Source: Bacteroidales bacterium (GTDB taxonomy: Bacteria; Bacteroidota; Bacteroidia; Bacteroidales; F082). Taken from it: DNA of 64,000 nt. Both the position numbers and the translations under genes were made by a program. The stretch covers positions 1 through 64,000 of the forward strand of contig JAEEON010000005.1 in assembly GCA_016284305.1 (NCBI GenBank), given 5' to 3'. This document shows, in pieces, positions 17,486 to 25,226 of this stretch (positions within the stretch are counted from its first letter, which is position 1; every line of letters begins with the position of its first letter). Under the pieces are notes generated by a model. It had not been told where the DNA came from. It saw only the letters and a program-made list of their open reading frames with translations, and did no database searches.

Positions 17486-18292
17486 TTAGTTTCTATTGAT
17501 GATATTGTAAACCAGCGTATAGCTTGTGAGTCCTAATGAAATGATTGACAGAACTGTGGAGTATGGGAACGAGGTGAAGCCCCAGCGTTTGAGTCGCAAA
17601 GGCTCAACATAGATGATGTCGTTCGGTTTCAGGTAATAATAGGGCGAACTAAGGATGTCGGCTTTGCCAATATTCAAAGAAATCACCTCTGACCCTTTTT
17701 CGGTTTGGCGAATTAGCTTCACCTTAGAGTTGTTGGCGAAACTCGACAGGTTGCCAGCTAGCGAAAGAGCTTCAAAAACGTTGATCTCCGACTGATATAC
17801 TCTATATTTGCCTGGCTTTTGTACTTCGCCAATAATGGTGAGGTCGAAGTTGGAGAGTTTCACCATCAAGGCAGTCTCTTTAAGGAATCGGGACAGCTCT
17901 TTCTCCAGTTTATATTTGGTCTCCTCCACGGTAAGGTTCTTCACCTCCACAAGTCCGATGAGCGGATAGTCGATGTATCCCTCCTTGTTCACCGTGTAGC
18001 TGTGAAGGTAGATGGAAGCATCGGAGCTCATATAGCTTCTCGAAGATTCTCCATTAAGTGCCCCGGAATTCTTCTCATCGATGATGTTTGTCGCCTTGAT
18101 ATAGAGATTGTCACCAGGCTGAATCCGATAACTCAGGCTTCGTTCGTTTTGATATTCAATGGAATTCGTTTTGTTGACCATTGCCAAATCTTTGAGTAAG
18201 AGCATCTTCTTGTGAGAAACGCAAGATGATAAAGCCAACATGCCCATGAGGGCGATCAGTGTGACTTTGCGGAGTAAATGCAATCGTTTCAT
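17486..18292 (-). CDS. Polysaccharide export outer-membrane lipoprotein (Wza-like)
   Basis: A 268-residue lipoprotein with lipobox LALSSC near residue 23. A polysaccharide-export (PES) domain follows (LSYRIQPGDNLYIKA) and then SLBB-type segments (DLTIIGEVQKPGKYRV). A C-terminal hydrophobic segment (about 240-262) could form the membrane-spanning helix of the translocon. It is the first gene of the export operon and partners the adjacent Wzc-like kinase. Confidence 0.9.
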   Translation of the reverse strand: MKRLHLLRKVTLIALMGMLALSSCVSHKKMLLLKDLAMVNKTNSIEYQNERSLSYRIQPGDNLYIKATNIIDEKNSGALNGESSRSYMSSDASIYLHSYTVNKEGYIDYPLIGLVEVKNLTVEETKYKLEKELSRFLKETALMVKLSNFDLTIIGEVQKPGKYRVYQSEINVFEALSLAGNLSSFANNSKVKLIRQTEKGSEVISLNIGKADILSSPYYYLKPNDIIYVEPLRLKRWGFTSFPYSTVLSIISLGLTSYTLVYNIINRN

Positions 18293-18311
18293 TTCAAAAA
18301 TGTTTATTCTG

Positions 18312-18319
18312 CAAATATA
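18312..18319 (-). promoter_or_regulatory. -7 box for the polysaccharide-export operon
   Basis: TATATTTG on the minus strand, 20 bases upstream of the wza-like start codon. The -33 region is AT-rich with no clear TTTG. Confidence 0.5.
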
Positions 18320-18355
18320 ACAATTATTTCTTATTTTCGTCTTTTATTTAAAAAC

Positions 18356-18820
18356 TTAATTGGGAACAATGGAAATGTGATGAATGCCAACCAAGGGGGT
18401 AATGGGCATCCGGTTTTCCAACTGCAAGACATAAAGGCCAGGTTCATTGAAACTCATCTCACTGTTGATGGGCAAAGTGAATGTGTAAAGCCCTTGGTTT
18501 AGATCCGACTTCCAAGACCCTTGGTCATCCTTCAGCTTGAATTTGTAACTCTTGGAACGCAAAGGGTGCTCCTCTGTGTCAAACACACTGAAAACCACCG
18601 AAAGATAGTCAAATGGATAGGTCTCGTCAAAAGAAACCTTCATGGTCAGATCGTACGTGGTGGGTTTCTTGATCTCCAATTCGTTGTTGATGAACTCAAA
18701 ACGCTCCCAACCTGAGGATGCAAAATCCTTTGACAAAAGAGCCGAATTCGACTTGCCGGAATGACAAGAGCTTATCCCTAACAAGCAGACCAAGCCGAAA
18801 AATATCGCAAATCTCTTCAT
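18356..18820 (-). CDS. gldH: GldH-family lipoprotein
   Basis: A 154-residue lipoprotein (lipobox LLGISSC, Cys about residue 19). The domain resembles gliding-motility lipoprotein GldH, with the pattern YDLTMKVSFDETYPFDYL, then SYKFKLKDDQGSW and FNEPGLYVLQLEN. GldH is widespread in non-gliding Bacteroidota and may serve envelope or T9SS-linked functions. It has its own promoter and diverges from mrdA. The assignment rests on pattern similarity only. Confidence 0.62.
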   Translation of the reverse strand: MKRFAIFFGLVCLLGISSCHSGKSNSALLSKDFASSGWERFEFINNELEIKKPTTYDLTMKVSFDETYPFDYLSVVFSVFDTEEHPLRSKSYKFKLKDDQGSWKSDLNQGLYTFTLPINSEMSFNEPGLYVLQLENRMPITPLVGIHHISIVPN

Positions 18821-18838
18821 AATACAATATTAGTCGGC

Positions 18839-18846
18839 AAAGATAC
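18839..18846 (-). promoter_or_regulatory. -7 box for gldH
   Basis: TATCTTTG on the minus strand, 19 bases before the gldH ATG. Confidence 0.55.
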
Positions 18847-18942
18847 ATATTTTTTCTTTTCCATAAAACACATGTGCTCAAAAAGGAAAAATTAACTTAA
18901 AAAAATATCGAAAAAACCATTACGGCTTCTAAAACATTTCGT

Positions 18943-18950
18943 TACTTTTG
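18943..18950 (+). promoter_or_regulatory. -7 box for mrdA-rodA
   Basis: TACTTTTG, 16 bases before the ATG at 18966. Because it covers the alternative TTG start at 18948, it supports 18966 as the real start. No clear -33 element is visible. Confidence 0.5.
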
Positions 18951-18965
18951 CAGGGGATTAGAGAT

Positions 18966-20795
18966 ATGAAGGTTACCAATAGAAATCTTTCTAATAGACA
19001 ATACGTTATCATCGGCATCTTTGTCGTCATAGGGGTGGTTTACCTGCTAAAATTGTTTTCGTTGCAGGTGATGGATGACACCTTGAAACAGTCAGCTGAC
19101 AATAACGTGCTCCGTTTTGTTACCCAATACCCTGCTCGAGGCAAGGTCTATGACCGAAATGGCGAGCTGCTGGTCTATAACGAAGCAGTGTATGACTTGA
19201 TGGTGGTGCCTGGTCAGGTGAAAGGCATCGATACCACGGAGTTCTGCAAGTTGCTCGATATCTCCTTGGAAACCTTCCGCGAACGCATCCAGAAAGCTCG
19301 CAGCTACTCCCGAATTAAAGCCTCTGTATTCGTCTCCCAAATTCCCAAAGAGGACTATGCGCATATCGGTGAAATTCTCTACCGATATCCGGGGTTCTAC
19401 TTCCAGACCCGTACCCTTCGTCACTACCCTAACGCCATCGCAGCGCATACTTTGGGCGACATTGGCGAGGTGGACAAGGAACAGCTCGAAGCCGAACCTT
19501 ACTATAAAAGAGGGGATTATGTGGGAAAGTCGGGCATTGAGAAATTCTATGAAAAAGAGCTTCGAGGACATAAGGGCTTGAAGGTCATCATGGTTGACGT
19601 GCATAACCAAGAGAAAGGCAGTTACCTCGATGGCATGCTCGACACCTTGCCCTCACCGGGGAAAGATATCTACCTCGGCCTCGATGCGGAACTGCAAGCT
19701 TACGGTGAAAAACTGATGAACGGAAAGACGGGATCCATCGTGGCCATCGAGCCTAAGACAGGACAAATCCTCGCCTTTGTCTCAAGTCCAACATATGACC
19801 CTAACCTTTTGGTGGGTCGAGTTAGAGGAGCCAACTTCGCCGCCTTGCTCAACGACCCCAAGAAACCTCTCATCAACCGTGCCATCAGCGGTACCTATCC
19901 TCCAGGCTCTACTTTCAAGATGGTCAACGGCCTTATCGCCTTGCAAAGCGGCAGCATTGTGCCTTCCACCATGTTCCATTGCAACGGTCCTGGAACCACT
20001 CCCATCAAATGCACTCACTTTCACGGTGGGTCGCCTAACCTGGCCAACGCCATTGAGAACTCGTGCAATCCCTACTTCTACGAGGCTTTCAAGGCAACCA
20101 TCAACAACCCGAAGTTCGGTGACATCAAGAAAGGCTATGACTATTGGAAAAATATGACCTGGGCATTGGGCCTCGGCCATAAGTTCGATACAGATATCCC
20201 CTATGAGAAGTCGGGCAACATCCCTTCAAGGGAATATTACGATGCCATGTATGGCGGAAAATGGAACTCGGTGACTATCCGATCATTGGGCATCGGACAA
20301 GGTGAGATCCTTGTGACACCGCTTCAGTTGGCAAACATCGCTGCCACCATCGCTAACGAGGGCTATTATTACCCTCCGCACTTGATTCGTGCCTTTGGCG
20401 ACTCCACAGCTATTCCCGAAAAGATGACCACCCGGATTGAAACGGGAATCGAACAACGTCATTTCAAAGTCATCAAAGCCGGCATGCAGAGCGTGTTTGA
20501 AGGTTCGCATGGAACAGCTCGAAGTTCTAAAATCCCAGGCATCACCGCAGGTGGCAAGACGGGTACTGCCCAAAACCCCCATGGCGACAACCACTCCATC
20601 TTTATCGCCTTTGCCCCCGTCGAAGACCCTAAAATCGCCCTGTCCATCATCATCGAGAACGGTGGCTATGGCTCTACTTGGGCCGCGCCGATTGCGTCAC
20701 TCATGATGGAGAAATATATTCGTGGTTATTCCGAACGCCCCGCAGTGGAGAAACGCATGATGGAAGGCGTCATTAAATATCCAAAACTGAAATGA
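18966..20795 (+). CDS. mrdA: Penicillin-binding protein 2 (elongasome transpeptidase)
   Basis: A 609-residue class B PBP that cross-links peptidoglycan during side-wall growth. It has one N-terminal membrane helix (about 12-34) and a PBP dimerisation region (PARGKVYDRNGELL). The transpeptidase triad is complete: STFK near residue 315, SCN near 370, and KTGT near 530. It overlaps rodA by four bases (ATGA), so the glycosyltransferase-transpeptidase pair is co-translated. Confidence 0.95.
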   Translation: MKVTNRNLSNRQYVIIGIFVVIGVVYLLKLFSLQVMDDTLKQSADNNVLRFVTQYPARGKVYDRNGELLVYNEAVYDLMVVPGQVKGIDTTEFCKLLDISLETFRERIQKARSYSRIKASVFVSQIPKEDYAHIGEILYRYPGFYFQTRTLRHYPNAIAAHTLGDIGEVDKEQLEAEPYYKRGDYVGKSGIEKFYEKELRGHKGLKVIMVDVHNQEKGSYLDGMLDTLPSPGKDIYLGLDAELQAYGEKLMNGKTGSIVAIEPKTGQILAFVSSPTYDPNLLVGRVRGANFAALLNDPKKPLINRAISGTYPPGSTFKMVNGLIALQSGSIVPSTMFHCNGPGTTPIKCTHFHGGSPNLANAIENSCNPYFYEAFKATINNPKFGDIKKGYDYWKNMTWALGLGHKFDTDIPYEKSGNIPSREYYDAMYGGKWNSVTIRSLGIGQGEILVTPLQLANIAATIANEGYYYPPHLIRAFGDSTAIPEKMTTRIETGIEQRHFKVIKAGMQSVFEGSHGTARSSKIPGITAGGKTGTAQNPHGDNHSIFIAFAPVEDPKIALSIIIENGGYGSTWAAPIASLMMEKYIRGYSERPAVEKRMMEGVIKYPKLK

Positions 20796-22060
20796 CCGAC
20801 AGAAACAGTATCATAGGAAAAGTGGATTGGCCCCTGCTGCTGATGTATTTTGGCTTGGTCCTGATAGGGTGGCTGAGCATCTACTCAGCTGGCCTCAGCG
20901 AAGGCAGCCACCCGATTTATGACCTCTCCCAATTCTCTGGAAAGCAGATGCTTTGGATTGGTGGGTCGCTTTTCTTTGGCTTCATCATCCTGCTGCTCGA
21001 TGCCAAAGTCTTCGATGCCTTTGCCTATTGGATCTATGTCATTGTGGTCTTGATGCTGTTCGCGGTCTTGGTCTATGGCAAAGCCACCAAGGGTGCCACC
21101 TCATGGATTGACTTTGGAGGCTTCAAGCTGCAGCCCTCGGAATTCGCTAAACTGGGCACCGCCCTCGCTTTGGCTAGCTTCTTGGGCCGCCATGACATGG
21201 ATCTTTCCAAACGTAAGAACCGTTTGTGGTGCTATGCCATCATCCTCATTCCAGCCGCGTTGGTCTTGTTGCAAAATGACACTGGATCGGCTCTCGTCTT
21301 TGCTTCGTTCATCTTTGTGCTCTATCGTGAAGGACTGCCTGGATCGGGTGCCGTGATGCTCCTTGCCGTGGCCGCCATTATTATCTTTGTGTTTACCTTG
21401 CTGTGGTCCAAGACGGTCATGTGCATCGTCTTAGGTAGCCTTTTTGTGCTGACATTGGCTTACTACCTCATCAACAAGAAAAAACACCTCTGGACAATGA
21501 TCGCCGTGTTTGCCCTCTTTTTCGCCCTTGTGTTTGTCGTTGACTATGCTTTTAATGACATCCTCCAAGAACATCAACGTACCCGTATCGAAGTGTTGCT
21601 GGGCATGAAAGATGATCCGAAAGGCGCAGGCTACAACCTGCATCAGTCCAAAATTGCCATCGGCTCGGGTGGATTCTGGGGCAAGGGATTCTTGCAAGGC
21701 ACACAAACCAAATATGACTTTGTCCCTGAACAGCACACGGATTTCATCTTCTGTACCATTGGCGAGGAGGGTGGATTCAAAGGCTCGTTGATTGTGCTCC
21801 TCCTCTATATCGGCATGTTGGTTCGCATCATACGCATGGCCGAACGCCAGAAATCTGCCTTCAGTCGCGTTTATGGCTACTCCATTGCGGGCATCATCTT
21901 CGTCCATGTCGCCATCAATATTGGTATGACCATCGGCCTCGTCCCCGTCATCGGAATCCCACTGCCGTTCTTGAGTTACGGCGGTTCGAGCCTCCTTGCC
22001 TTTTCCGTCATGTTGGCAATTTTCATAAAACAAGATGCTAACCGACTCAATATCTTATGA
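20792..22060 (+). CDS. rodA: SEDS peptidoglycan glycosyltransferase RodA
   Basis: A 422-residue polytopic membrane protein polymerising lipid II with PBP2. SEDS hallmarks include GATSWIDFGGFKLQPSE in the first half and the C-terminal GIPLPFLSYGGSSL. The long periplasmic loop contains GMKDDPKGAGYNLHQSKIA and QTKYDFVPEQHTDFIF. All regions are present at normal length. The gene is coupled to mrdA. Confidence 0.95.
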   Translation: MTDRNSIIGKVDWPLLLMYFGLVLIGWLSIYSAGLSEGSHPIYDLSQFSGKQMLWIGGSLFFGFIILLLDAKVFDAFAYWIYVIVVLMLFAVLVYGKATKGATSWIDFGGFKLQPSEFAKLGTALALASFLGRHDMDLSKRKNRLWCYAIILIPAALVLLQNDTGSALVFASFIFVLYREGLPGSGAVMLLAVAAIIIFVFTLLWSKTVMCIVLGSLFVLTLAYYLINKKKHLWTMIAVFALFFALVFVVDYAFNDILQEHQRTRIEVLLGMKDDPKGAGYNLHQSKIAIGSGGFWGKGFLQGTQTKYDFVPEQHTDFIFCTIGEEGGFKGSLIVLLLYIGMLVRIIRMAERQKSAFSRVYGYSIAGIIFVHVAINIGMTIGLVPVIGIPLPFLSYGGSSLLAFSVMLAIFIKQDANRLNIL

Positions 22061-22109
22061 TTTTTATCGTTATATAGTTTAATCTTTGTATATCAAATAA
22101 CAACTCAAT

Positions 22110-23660
22110 ATGAAATTCACCCCATTTATTATAGCCCTCTTCTTCGTTAGCGTGGCCAACGCTCAGATTATCAAGCCGACAGAGCCATCTCCTTCTGCCG
22201 ACAGCATCTATGTCGTGGATTCAGTGGATGACCTTCCCGATAGCTTGGAACTCTATGAAGAACAGCGTATAGCCGATTTCAAGGAAGCCCGTGAGGTGTT
22301 GGGTGAATCAGCGGTGATGAAGATGTTTGAGTCGCTCGGCAGCATTCCCTACTTTGGTGAAGACTATCTTTCTTTCGACACCGTCGAGATGAATATCTAT
22401 GGATACGATTATAGCGAGATTCCTGTCTTTGATGATAGCGTTTATATTCAACGTATCGAGGCACTTGCCGCTCAAACCACTATTCCTTTGGTGTTTAATG
22501 CCCATGTGAAGCCCTTCATCGAGCTTTATGCCATGCGCCGTCGTGCCCTTACAGGGCGTATGTTGGGCCTCTCTTATGTGTATTTCCCATTGTTCGAGGA
22601 GACGCTTGACAAGTTCAACATGCCCCTCGAACTGAAATATCTTGCCATGATTGAGTCTGCCCTGAACCCTGTGGCGGGTTCCCATGCCGGAGCCAAGGGC
22701 CTGTGGCAGTTTATGTATGGTACAGGAAAACAATATGGACTGAAATCCACCTCTCTAGTTGAGGATCGGTTCGACCCCATCAAAGCTACTGAGGCTGCCT
22801 GCCTTTACATGCTCGACCTTTACTATAAATATAAGGACTGGTTCCTCGTGCTGGCTGCCTATAACTCCGGACCGGGTACGGTTAACAAAGCTATCGTTCG
22901 TGCAGGTGGCGTCATGGACTATTGGGCCATCTGGCCATATCTTCCTCGTGAAACCCAAGGCTATGTGCCCGCTTTCATCGCAGTCAATTACGTCATCAAC
23001 TATGCCACTGAACATAACATCTATCCCATTAACCCGGGTCTCCTCATGACAGGAACCGATACCGTCACGGTTCACGATTTCCTCACGTTCAATCAACTGC
23101 ATGAGACTATCGGCGTGAGCATGAGAGACCTTCGATTCTTTAATCCGCAATATACAAAAGAGGTCATTCCTGCCAATGATTCCACCCCTTACATCCTTCG
23201 CCTGCCTGCGGCTTCAGCCCTGAAGTTTGTTGAAAAGGAAGAGGAAATTTATGCTTACAAGACCCAGGAGGTTATAGAGAAAGAAAAAGTGGTTGAGCAG
23301 GTGAGAACGGTTAGTGACCGCACTGTTCATACCGTCAAAAGAGGAGAGACCTTGGCTTCCATTGCCCGTAAATATCACGTCTCTGTGAAAAATTTGAAGA
23401 GTTGGAATAAATTGCGCAAGGACAGCATCCAGGTTGGCCAAAAACTCACCATTTACTCCTCCGGAGGGCCTATGGCAAGCTCTTCTACCAACTCGAAAGC
23501 CGTTGGTTCAAGTTCGCCCAAGTACCATACTGTCAAAGCAGGGGAGACCTTGGCTTCCATCGCAAAGAAATACAACACTTCAATCTCAAATCTGAAGAAA
23601 TGGAACAACCTTAAATCAGATAAGATTCGCGTTAAGCAAAAACTTCGTGTTTCGAAATAA
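22110..23660 (+). CDS. MltD-like lytic murein transglycosylase with two LysM domains
   Basis: A 516-residue exported enzyme cutting glycan strands with 1,6-anhydro product formation. It has a signal peptide ([19 protein letters not shown]) and an SLT domain with catalytic Glu in [18 protein letters not shown] (about residue 182). The [13 protein letters not shown] motif and LysM domains at about 408-450 and 470-514 follow. It is encoded just downstream of mrdA-rodA, so wall synthesis and turnover genes are clustered. Confidence 0.92.
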   Translation: MKFTPFIIALFFVSVANAQIIKPTEPSPSADSIYVVDSVDDLPDSLELYEEQRIADFKEAREVLGESAVMKMFESLGSIPYFGEDYLSFDTVEMNIYGYDYSEIPVFDDSVYIQRIEALAAQTTIPLVFNAHVKPFIELYAMRRRALTGRMLGLSYVYFPLFEETLDKFNMPLELKYLAMIESALNPVAGSHAGAKGLWQFMYGTGKQYGLKSTSLVEDRFDPIKATEAACLYMLDLYYKYKDWFLVLAAYNSGPGTVNKAIVRAGGVMDYWAIWPYLPRETQGYVPAFIAVNYVINYATEHNIYPINPGLLMTGTDTVTVHDFLTFNQLHETIGVSMRDLRFFNPQYTKEVIPANDSTPYILRLPAASALKFVEKEEEIYAYKTQEVIEKEKVVEQVRTVSDRTVHTVKRGETLASIARKYHVSVKNLKSWNKLRKDSIQVGQKLTIYSSGGPMASSSTNSKAVGSSSPKYHTVKAGETLASIAKKYNTSISNLKKWNNLKSDKIRVKQKLRVSK

Positions 23661-23689
23661 ATATTTGTAAATCAATAAAATAACATGAA

Positions 23690-24697
23690 ATGAAACAGTT
23701 GAATATCTTGATCGTCGGCCTGGTTGGCTTCATGATGATGGCCATGTCCTCATGTGGCGATGGCAATAAGATTGGCAAAAAAGACAGGTCTGCAGGGGCT
23801 ACCTCTGAGATCATGGTGGTGACCCAAAACAGCGAACAATGGGATGGAATGATCGGTGACAGCATCCGAGAGTTCTTCCTCCAACCTCAATATGGACTTC
23901 CCCAACCCGAAGCCATTAGCAAACTCACTCATATCAATGTGAATGGGTTCTCTGACATGTTCAAGAAACACAAATGCATCTTGATTGTCGAGATCGATCC
24001 GAACGTTGAAAAGACTGTCATTGAGACGGGTGAAGATCTGTGGGCAGCCCCTCAAAGAGTTTATAAGATCATTGCCCCTGATCGCAGCTCTTGGTGCCAG
24101 TCGTTCAATGAACACAAGGAAGCGCTCAAGGTGATGTACGACAAGGTGGAACGTGAACGTATCATGTCGGTGCTGCGTCCCTCTACCAATGAGAAGATCA
24201 TGCAGCGCATCCAAGAGAAGATGGGCTTCAGCATGACTGTCCCTTCAGGTTTCTTCATCGCCAAAGATGAGCCTGATTTCATGTGGATTCGTAAGGAACT
24301 TCCTAAGAACAGCTTTGGCATCTTTATCTATAGCACGCCGTATAAAGACACCCTTCAGCTTGAGTTGCCCAGCCTCATTTCGGTTCGCGACCGAATGTTG
24401 CAACAATATGTGCCTGGTCCCGCCGATGGTTCGTTCATGACTACAGAGAAGGAGTTTGTACCTCCCATGGTCAACTACATCTCAACTTTCCCTACTGGCT
24501 TTGCTGCTGAGATACGTGGCATGTGGTGTCTGGTGGGCGACTACATGGCTGGCCCCTTCGTCTCGTATTCCTTCCCCGATGAGAACACGGGTAACCTGGT
24601 GACCGTCGAAGGATATGTCTATTACCCGAATCACGACAAACGCGACGACCTTTTGCAGTTGCAATCCATTCTCTATACCGTCGATTTTCCCCAATAA
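23690..24697 (+). CDS. DUF4837 family lipoprotein
   Basis: A 335-residue lipoprotein (lipobox near AMSSC, residue 22). It matches the DUF4837 pattern found in Bacteroidota: an early QWDGMIGDSIREFF segment, FKKHKCILIVEID, and a late WCLVGDYMAGPFVSY. The family function is unknown. It follows the transglycosylase by 29 bases and precedes the HsdR_N-like gene by 12, suggesting co-transcription. Confidence 0.8.
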   Translation: MKQLNILIVGLVGFMMMAMSSCGDGNKIGKKDRSAGATSEIMVVTQNSEQWDGMIGDSIREFFLQPQYGLPQPEAISKLTHINVNGFSDMFKKHKCILIVEIDPNVEKTVIETGEDLWAAPQRVYKIIAPDRSSWCQSFNEHKEALKVMYDKVERERIMSVLRPSTNEKIMQRIQEKMGFSMTVPSGFFIAKDEPDFMWIRKELPKNSFGIFIYSTPYKDTLQLELPSLISVRDRMLQQYVPGPADGSFMTTEKEFVPPMVNYISTFPTGFAAEIRGMWCLVGDYMAGPFVSYSFPDENTGNLVTVEGYVYYPNHDKRDDLLQLQSILYTVDFPQ

Positions 24698-24709
24698 ACC
24701 TCAGGTGTC

Positions 24710-25168
24710 ATGCCGAACCTGACCTGGTTTAAGACCCAAGTCCAAGGGGACAAGACCTTCGTCTTCGATCCCTTGCGCAAAATCTATTGCCGTCTGACTC
24801 CTGAGGAGGAAGTAAGGCAGAAAGCACTTTACCTCTTGGTGGAACATCTCAACGTTCCCGCTGGTCTCGTGGCCGTGGAGTATTCCATCAAGGTCAATGG
24901 CCTTGATAAGCGCTGTGATGCGGTCGTTTTCGGCACCGATGGAACGCCATTGATGATCCTTGAGTGTAAGGCGGAATCCATCAAGCTGTCACAAACCACC
25001 TTGGAGCAGGCAGTGCGTTACTATTCAGCCTTGCGTCCCCGTTTCCTAATGCTTTATAATGGCACTAGTTGCTATTGTTTTCGCTCTGAAAACGCCTGTT
25101 TGACCGCTCTAAACCATATCCCGACCTATCAGGAGATGAGCGAAAAAACGACCGCCGGCCACGAATGA
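24710..25168 (+). CDS. Solitary HsdR_N-like PD-(D/E)XK domain protein
   Basis: A 152-residue protein resembling the N-terminal nuclease domain of type I restriction subunits. It has RLTPEEEVRQKAL, then DAVVF and ILECKAE, which supply the D...ExK nuclease-fold residues. No HsdM, HsdS or helicase domain is nearby, so it is not a restriction system. This stand-alone form is common in Bacteroidota and its role is unknown. The stop codon lies within an imperfect hairpin (25150-25158/25169-25177). Confidence 0.8.
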   Translation: MPNLTWFKTQVQGDKTFVFDPLRKIYCRLTPEEEVRQKALYLLVEHLNVPAGLVAVEYSIKVNGLDKRCDAVVFGTDGTPLMILECKAESIKLSQTTLEQAVRYYSALRPRFLMLYNGTSCYCFRSENACLTALNHIPTYQEMSEKTTAGHE

Positions 25169-25191
25169 CCGACGGTCCACCATTATGAAGA

Positions 25192-25217
25192 TAAAAAAAA
25201 CAACTGTTTCTACAGTT
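25192..25217 (-). terminator. Rho-independent terminator of nrdJ
   Basis: On the minus strand a 5-bp stem AACTG/CAGTT with a 6-base loop is followed by G and eight T residues. It begins about 10 bases after the nrdJ stop. Confidence 0.7.
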
Positions 25218-25226
25218 TGCTATGGA

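Noticed and set aside
24710-25168. Type I restriction-modification system
   Set aside because: Only one small HsdR_N-like domain exists; no methylase, specificity or helicase subunit is nearby.
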